Source: Phlyctochytrium arcticum
Taxonomy: Eukaryota; Chytridiomycota; Chytridiomycetes; Chytridiales; Chytridiaceae
Assembly (NCBI GenBank): GCA_025602905.1
Contig: JAHLKI010000011.1
Location: forward strand, 434,001 to 498,000
DNA length: 64,000 bases
Reading direction: 5' to 3'
The first letter of the stretch is position 1; each line of letters begins with the position of its first letter. Position numbers and translations under genes: made by a program. The notes below the pieces were generated by a model that was not told where the DNA came from, searched no databases, and saw nothing but the letters and a program-made list of their open reading frames with translations. Positions 59,086-64,000 of this stretch are shown piece by piece.

Positions 59086-61222
59086 CTACTTGACAAGGAG
59101 GAACAAGTTCTTTGTATCGGAAGGTACTCCAGTAAGCGTTCCCTGCGACCCTGTGTTGTCTAGGTATGCATAAGCGTCGTTGGGGGAGGCGCACTTCTTG
59201 GCGCTCAGTGCAACTGCCGCGACACCTGCCGCATGAGGACTGGCCATACTTGTTCCACTGAGAATTTTGGAACCTCCTTTGTTGGATGCAGAGAGAATTT
59301 GATCGCCAGGTGCAATGGCTTTGACGCATTTGCCCATATCGGAGAAGTTGCTAGCCCATTTCTGCCCCTCACTCGAAGCACCCAATACGTATGCTCCTGA
59401 TGCAGACGCGGGGGAGCTGGTACAGGCATCCTTTTTGGCATTTCCCGCAGCGACAAATGCGGCTACGCCACCGCTCACCAAGGCTTCCACGGCCCTGTCC
59501 ATTGCGGGTGCGCTGCCCGCTCCTCCAAATGACATGTTGGCGACAGAGGGTCGACCACTCTGTTTTGCTGCTTGGGCCACCCAGTCGATTCCAGCGATGA
59601 TATTACTAGTTGTTCCTGAACCTTTCGCGCCTATGACAACCACGGCCAAAACGTTGGCCTTGCGGGCAACTCCGAACGTTTTTCCGGCAATCGTACCAGC
59701 TACATGAGTACCATGCCCGTTCAGATCCCCTTGGTCACCAGTAAACGACTTGCCAAGCTTCGCGCGTCCTTCAAAGTCTGGGTGACTGATGAGGATACCA
59801 GAGTCGATCACGTAGACATCCACGCCTTCGCCGAGACCAGCCGGGAGGGTGTACTTTTGGTCAATGGTTCCATCGATTGCGTCAAGACCCCACAAGCCAG
59901 CTTGAACTGGGACGGACCCTCCACCTTCACCGGAAGGTGATGGTTGTGGCGTGGTTCCTCCCGGCCCTGGGGTCGGTACTGGTTGTGACATGGTTCCTCC
60001 CGGTTGCCCTGGGGTCGGTGCTGGTTGTGACGTGGTTCCGCCCTGCGGCCCTGGAATAGGTACTGGTTGGTTTGGCGGCGACAAGGTAGGTGTTGGTTGC
60101 TTTGGCGGCCCTGGAGTAGGAACTGGTTGGTTCGGCGGCGACAGGGTAGGTGCTGGTTGCTTTGGCGGCGACAAGGTAGGTGCTGGTTGCTTTGGCAGCG
60201 GGGTAGGAATTCCTTGCCCCGGCAAGCCTGTTTTCGGCACCGGTTGCTTTGGTGGCAACGGGATAGGTACCTTTTGCCCCGGTGACCCTGGTGAAGGCAT
60301 TGGTTGCTTTGACGGCAACGGCATAGGTACTCCTTGCCCCGGTGACCCTGGTGAAGGCATTGGATGCTTTGGCGGCAAAGGCATAGGTACTCCTTTCCCC
60401 GGCGACCCTGTTCCAGGCATTGGTTGCTTTGACGGCAACGGCATAGGAACTGGCTGGTTTGACGGCAATGGGATAGGTACTGGCTGGTTTGACGGCAATG
60501 GCATAGATACTGGTTGCTTTGACGGCAACGGGACAGGTACTGCTTGCCCCGGTGACCCCGTGTTCGGTACTGGTTGCTTCTGCGGTCCCGGCGTAGATGC
60601 TTGTAGTTTGGGCGGAAAGGCTGGTCGCTGAGATTGAACTGGAGCGGATGCCGCCGGCATACCATTGGAAAGGCCGTGTTGGCGTCGCCTTAGATGGGCG
60701 GCTGGGGAAGATGTACGCATTTCCTCAGTTGGGGGGTACGGGAGTTCCGGCGAGTTCGCAACGTCGCCGATGTTTTGAGTAAAGTGATAAAGGTCGGGAT
60801 AAACGCCTTCAATGTCCGGATTGTCGTTCAATTGAGCAACTGCAGAAAGGTCCATCAGAGTAGCGGCGAAACCTTGCATCACGTTGGGCCCAAAATCATA
60901 GCGATGGACAAGCTCAGCGACACTAGTTCCATCTCGTCGCTTGCTCGCAGTGTTTAGATCCGCTATCACTTGGTCGACCATATCGGTAAAGTTGCGTGCG
61001 TTGTCATCTTCGACACTGAGGTGGCTGGAAGCTGGATTGAACAGCACTATATATGAGTTTGGCACTACGTTCGACGCATTGTTGGCTGTACCCAGGTCTA
61101 GTCATTGACTTGAATTTAGCATAGGATACGGTTTTCAATTGGTTACAACAAACAGTACCTTGGCCAAGTGCCGGTACCGCGACCAGCGCGGCAATCAACG
61201 GTGCCCAAATGCCCAGTCTCAT
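59086..61222 (-). CDS. Secreted subtilisin (proteinase K-like, S8A) 1, with long Pro-rich linker
   Basis: Two exons, 61222-61159 and 61097-59086, 691 residues. Signal peptide MRLGIWAPLIAALVAVPALG; then an I9 propeptide inhibitor domain (PNSYIVLFNPASSHLSVEDD, ending near GVYPDLYHF). The linker of ~230 residues is built of Pro-Gly/Gln-Pro units such as LPSKQPVPMPLPSNQPVPI and SPGQGVPMPLPPKHPMP. The S8 catalytic domain has the triad in VDVYVIDSGI (Asp), GHGTHVAGT (His) and LSGTSMASPHAAG (Ser). The oxyanion Asn lies in AAGN. An extracellular or cell-wall protease is inferred. The neighbouring gene at 61964 is its tandem copy. Confidence 0.95.
59940..60605 (-). repeat. Imperfect 60-base proline-rich coding repeats in protease 1
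   Basis: Consecutive units of about 60 bases, best aligned at 60230-60540, each encoding roughly twenty residues ending in a (S/P)KQPMP-like motif. The unit number is larger than in protease 2. The opposite strand gives a long Gly-rich open frame (GxGTGWF pattern), which is only a shadow of this repeat. Confidence 0.75.
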
Positions 61223-61963
61223 GCTGTCGATGATGCTAACGGCGGTTTGTAGGTGACGATGCGATATCTAGCTGTCTAGCTCTAATTCTAAAAAAAGAAA
61301 GCAACCTAAAGAAAATTCTCACGCCCGGTCGGATGCCGGAGTAGAAAGGGTCGTCAACCCTGATGTTTTAACAGAAATTTGGTTATGCGAATATCTTTAC
61401 GATAAGTAATCCTCGCCGAGATCGTGATTGGAAAGATGATGCTTGAGCTGTCGAAACCCAAGGGTTCTGACAAAATTTTACAAGACGTTGGGTCCAAAGA
61501 ATGCTGCTCAAACTGTCGAAACTCAAGGATTCTGACACAATTCCTTCCATTATGGGGCGCAAGGGTCGACGAGTGCTCTTGCATAATCATTTTTCATCTT
61601 TTCATTTGCTTCAAATTGATCCAACGCATGCGGAAAGCAAAGTCGTGTTTCAACTCCTCTTGCGCCGCGTTTGACGATAAGGGACAGTCCCTTCAGAGTT
61701 TCACCATCCACTTTGACAGCTGTCACTTCGCGGATATGCCCGAATGAACTTAAAAATGTGAATGACCCTGGCATCTATAGACAATCATCAAGTAAGTGAT
61801 GGATGAAGTAAATGTACGGAGCTGCGTTTTTTAATTGAAATTCGAAAAATGCTATGTGCTAATGCGCAATATGAATGTGTTTATGTGCGGATGAAATATG
61901 TGCTATGTGGGATGCTCTATTGCAAATGGGAAGAAAATCTATGAACGAGGGGGGAAATTGCAA
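61223..61963. other. Spacer between the tandem proteases
   Basis: About 740 bases. Contains two copies of a ~26-base unit (CTGTCGAAACCCAAGGGTTC at 61448; CTGTCGAAACTCAAGGATTC at 61515). A part (61710-61960) resembles the 3' flank of protease 1, including a TTGACAGCTGTCA-like palindromic box at 61715-61727 that recurs at 58806-58818. The box could be a regulatory site, but here it lies downstream of protease 2 and upstream of protease 1. Confidence 0.5.
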
Positions 61964-63941
61964 CTACTTGACAAGGAGGAACAAGTTCTTTGTATCGGAA
62001 GGTACTCCAGTCAGCGTTCCCTGCGACCCAGTCGTGTCTAGATATGCATAAGCGTCGTTGGGGGAGGCGCACTTCTTGGCGCTCAGTGCAACTGCCGCGA
62101 CACCTGCCGCATGAGGACTGGCCATACTTGTTCCGCTGAGAATTTTGGAACCTCCTTTGTTGGATGCAGAGAGAATTTGATCGCCAGGTGCAATGGCTTT
62201 GACGCATTTGCCCATATCGGAGAATTTGCCAGCCCACTTCTGCCCCTCACTCGAAGCACCAATTGTGTAAGATCCCGGTGAAGCAGCGGGGGAGCTTGTA
62301 CAGGCATCCTTTCTGTCATTTCCCGCAGCGACAAAAGTTGCTACGCCAGCGCTCACCAAGGCTTGAATGGCCTTGTCCATTGCGGCCTGGACACCTCCGC
62401 CTCCAAGTGAAAGGTTGGCGACAGAGGGTCGACCACTCTGTTTGGCTGCTTGGGCTGCCCACTCAATCCCCGCGATGATATTACTAGACGCTCCTGAACC
62501 CTTCGCGTTCATGACAGTGACGGAAATAACGTTGGCCTTGCGGGCAACTCCGAATGTTTTTCCGGCAATCGTACCAGCTACATGAGTACCATGCCCGTTC
62601 AGATCCCCTTGGTCACCAGTAAATGACTTGCCAAGCTTCGCGCGCCCTTCAAAGTCTGGGTGACTGGTGAAGATACCAGAGTCGATCACGTAGACATCCA
62701 CGCCTTCGCCGAGACCAGCCGGGAGGGTGTACTTTTGGTCAATGGTTCCATCGATCGCGTCAAGACCCCACAAGCCAGCTTGAATTGGGACGGACCCTCC
62801 ACCCTTACCGGAGGGTGATGGTTGTGGCTTGGTTCCTCCCGGTTGCCCTGGGGTCGGTGCTGGTTGTGACGTGGTTCCGCCCTGCGGCCCTGGAATAGGT
62901 ACTGGTTGGTTTGGCGGCGATAAGTTAGGTGCTGGTTGCTTTGGCGGCGACAAGGTCGGTGCTGGTTGCTTTGGCGGCGACAAGGTAGGGGCTGGTTGCT
63001 TTGGCAGCGGGGTGGGAATTCCTTGCCCCGGCAAGCCTGTTTTCGGCACTGGTTGCTTTGGCGGAAACGGCATAGGTACTCCTTGCCCCGGTGACCCTGT
63101 TCCAGGCATTGTTTGCTTTGACGGCAACGGGATAGGTGCTCCATGCCCCGGCGACCCCGTGTTCGAAACTGGTTGCTTTGACGGCAACGGGGCAGGTCCT
63201 GCTTGGCCCGGCGACCCCGTATTCGGCACTGGTTGCTTCTGCGGTCCCGGGATAAGCACTCCTTGCCCCAGCGGTCCTGTTATAGGCACTGGTTGCTTCT
63301 GCGGTACGGGCGTAGGTGCTTGTAGTGTGAGCGGAAAGGCTGGTCGCTGAGATTGAATTGGAGCGGATGCCGCCGGCATTCCGTTGGAAAGGCTGCGTTG
63401 GCGCCGCCTTAGATGGACGACTGGGGAAGAAGTGCGCATTTCCTCAGTTGGGGGGTACGGGAGTTCCGGCGAGTTTGCAATGTCACCGACGGTTTGAGTA
63501 AAGTGATAAAGGTCGGGATGAACGCCTTCAATGTCCGGATTGTCGTTCAATTGAGCAACTGCCGAAGGGTCCATCAAGGTAGCCGCGAAACCTTGCATCA
63601 CGTCGGGCCCAAAGTCATAACGGTGGACAAGCTCAGCGACGCTGGTTCCATCTCGTCGCTTGCTCGCAGTGTTTAGATCCGCTATCATTTGGTCGACCAT
63701 ATCGGCAAAGTTGCGTGCGTTGTCATCTTCGACACTGAGGTGGCTGGAAGCTGGATTGAACAGCACTATATATGAGTTTGGCACCACGTTCGACGCATTG
63801 TTGGCTGCACCGGGGTCTAATCATTGACTTGGATTTAGTATAGGTAATGGTTTTCAATTGGTTACAACAAACAGTACCTTGGCCAAATACTGGTACCGCG
63901 ACCAGCGCGGCAAGCAAAGGTGCCCAGTTGCCCAGTCTCAT
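61964..63941 (-). CDS. Secreted subtilisin (proteinase K-like, S8A) 2, tandem paralogue
   Basis: Two exons, 63941-63878 and 63816-61964, 638 residues, same intron position and phase as copy 1. Signal peptide MRLGNWAPLLAALVAVPVFG; I9 propeptide nearly the same as in copy 1; Pro-rich linker about 50 residues shorter. The triad is intact (VIDSGI, GHGTHVAGT, GTSMASPHAAG). Differences cluster in the linker and in a surface part of the protease domain: NVISVTVMNAKGSGASSNII for NVLAVVVIGAKGSGTTSNII, and SLGGGGVQAAMDKAIQALVS for SFGGAGSAPAMDRAVEALVS. The start is 60 bases from the window end; its promoter lies outside. Confidence 0.95.
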
Positions 63942-64000
63942 GCTGTCGATGATTCTAGTTCTAGGGGCGGGTTGTAAGTGGTGATGCAGATGTCTAGCTC

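Larger units (their letters stand above)
58800..63990 (-). repeat. Tandem duplication carrying the two protease genes
   Basis: Units of about 2.4 kb: roughly 58805-61260 and 61715-63990. Coding ends, introns and parts of the flanks correspond, and even the sequence just upstream of each start (CTGTCGATGAT) is shared. The most diverged parts are the linker repeats and the spacer. Confidence 0.75.

Noticed and set aside
59951..60631. Long plus-strand open frame, glycine-rich (GxGTGWF repeats)
   Set aside because: It is the exact antisense shadow of the Pro-rich linker repeat of protease 1; the same shadow appears opposite protease 2 at 62829-63350.

Overview
The window looks like nuclear DNA of a zoosporic (flagellated, early-diverging) fungus, most likely a chytrid. 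Genes are dense, with short introns (about 40-80 bases, GTAWGT donors, YAG acceptors). There is a fungal Zn2Cys6/MHR transcription factor and proteinase-K-type subtilisins. There is also a sperm-tail PG-rich repeat protein (STPG2 type) and a methionine synthase reductase, a combination expected of a fungus that still makes flagellated zoospores and uses cobalamin. Most genes are spliced, so the exon models here were joined by hand from reading frame, splice signals and family similarity. I ran no search; family names rest on motifs I can read.

Layout. 1-9.3 kb: a 3'-truncated fused siroheme synthase/sulfite reductase gene (-), a 12-exon STPG2-like gene (+), EMC7 (-) and a single-TM hypothetical (+). 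9.6-10.8 kb: decayed repeat copy A. 11.9-24.8 kb: a small orphan gene (-), ribosomal eL39 (+), mitochondrial bS6m (-), a FIGNL1-like AAA ATPase (+), a Zn2Cys6 regulator (+), an Nbp2/Skb5-like SH3 protein (+) and MOB2 (-). 26-34.8 kb: an RGS-C1-RA-DH-PH RhoGEF (+), FIS1 (+) and methionine synthase reductase (-). 35.4-36.9 kb: repeat copy B, inverted relative to A, with a broken PIF/Harbinger-like transposase. 37.5-49.2 kb: a WBP11-like splicing factor (-), a tentative small gene (-), a WrbA/Pst2-type quinone reductase (+), the mitochondrial citrate carrier (-), RQC2/NEMF (+), RHEB (-) and a plasma-membrane syntaxin (+). 50.6-58.7 kb: a MYND protein (+), an MgtE/SLC41-type Mg transporter (+), TAF6 (-) and threonine synthase (-). 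59-64 kb: two tandem secreted subtilisins (-) with variable proline-rich linkers.

Functional links. Sulfite reduction with its siroheme cofactor, methionine synthase reactivation and threonine synthase all belong to sulfur/aspartate-family amino-acid metabolism, but they are scattered on different strands and do not form a cluster. RhoGEF, MOB2, the Nbp2/Skb5-like SH3 protein, RHEB and syntaxin point to polarity, growth and secretion control.

The least ordinary signal is a roughly 430-bp TATA-containing, hairpin-rich core. It is about 98% identical between the two inverted repeat copies 26 kb apart, while the flanks of the same copies are only about 80% alike and carry broken coding sequence. 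The fused MET8-MET10 gene, the SH3 domain split by a long insertion and the tandem protease duplication also deserve a second look.
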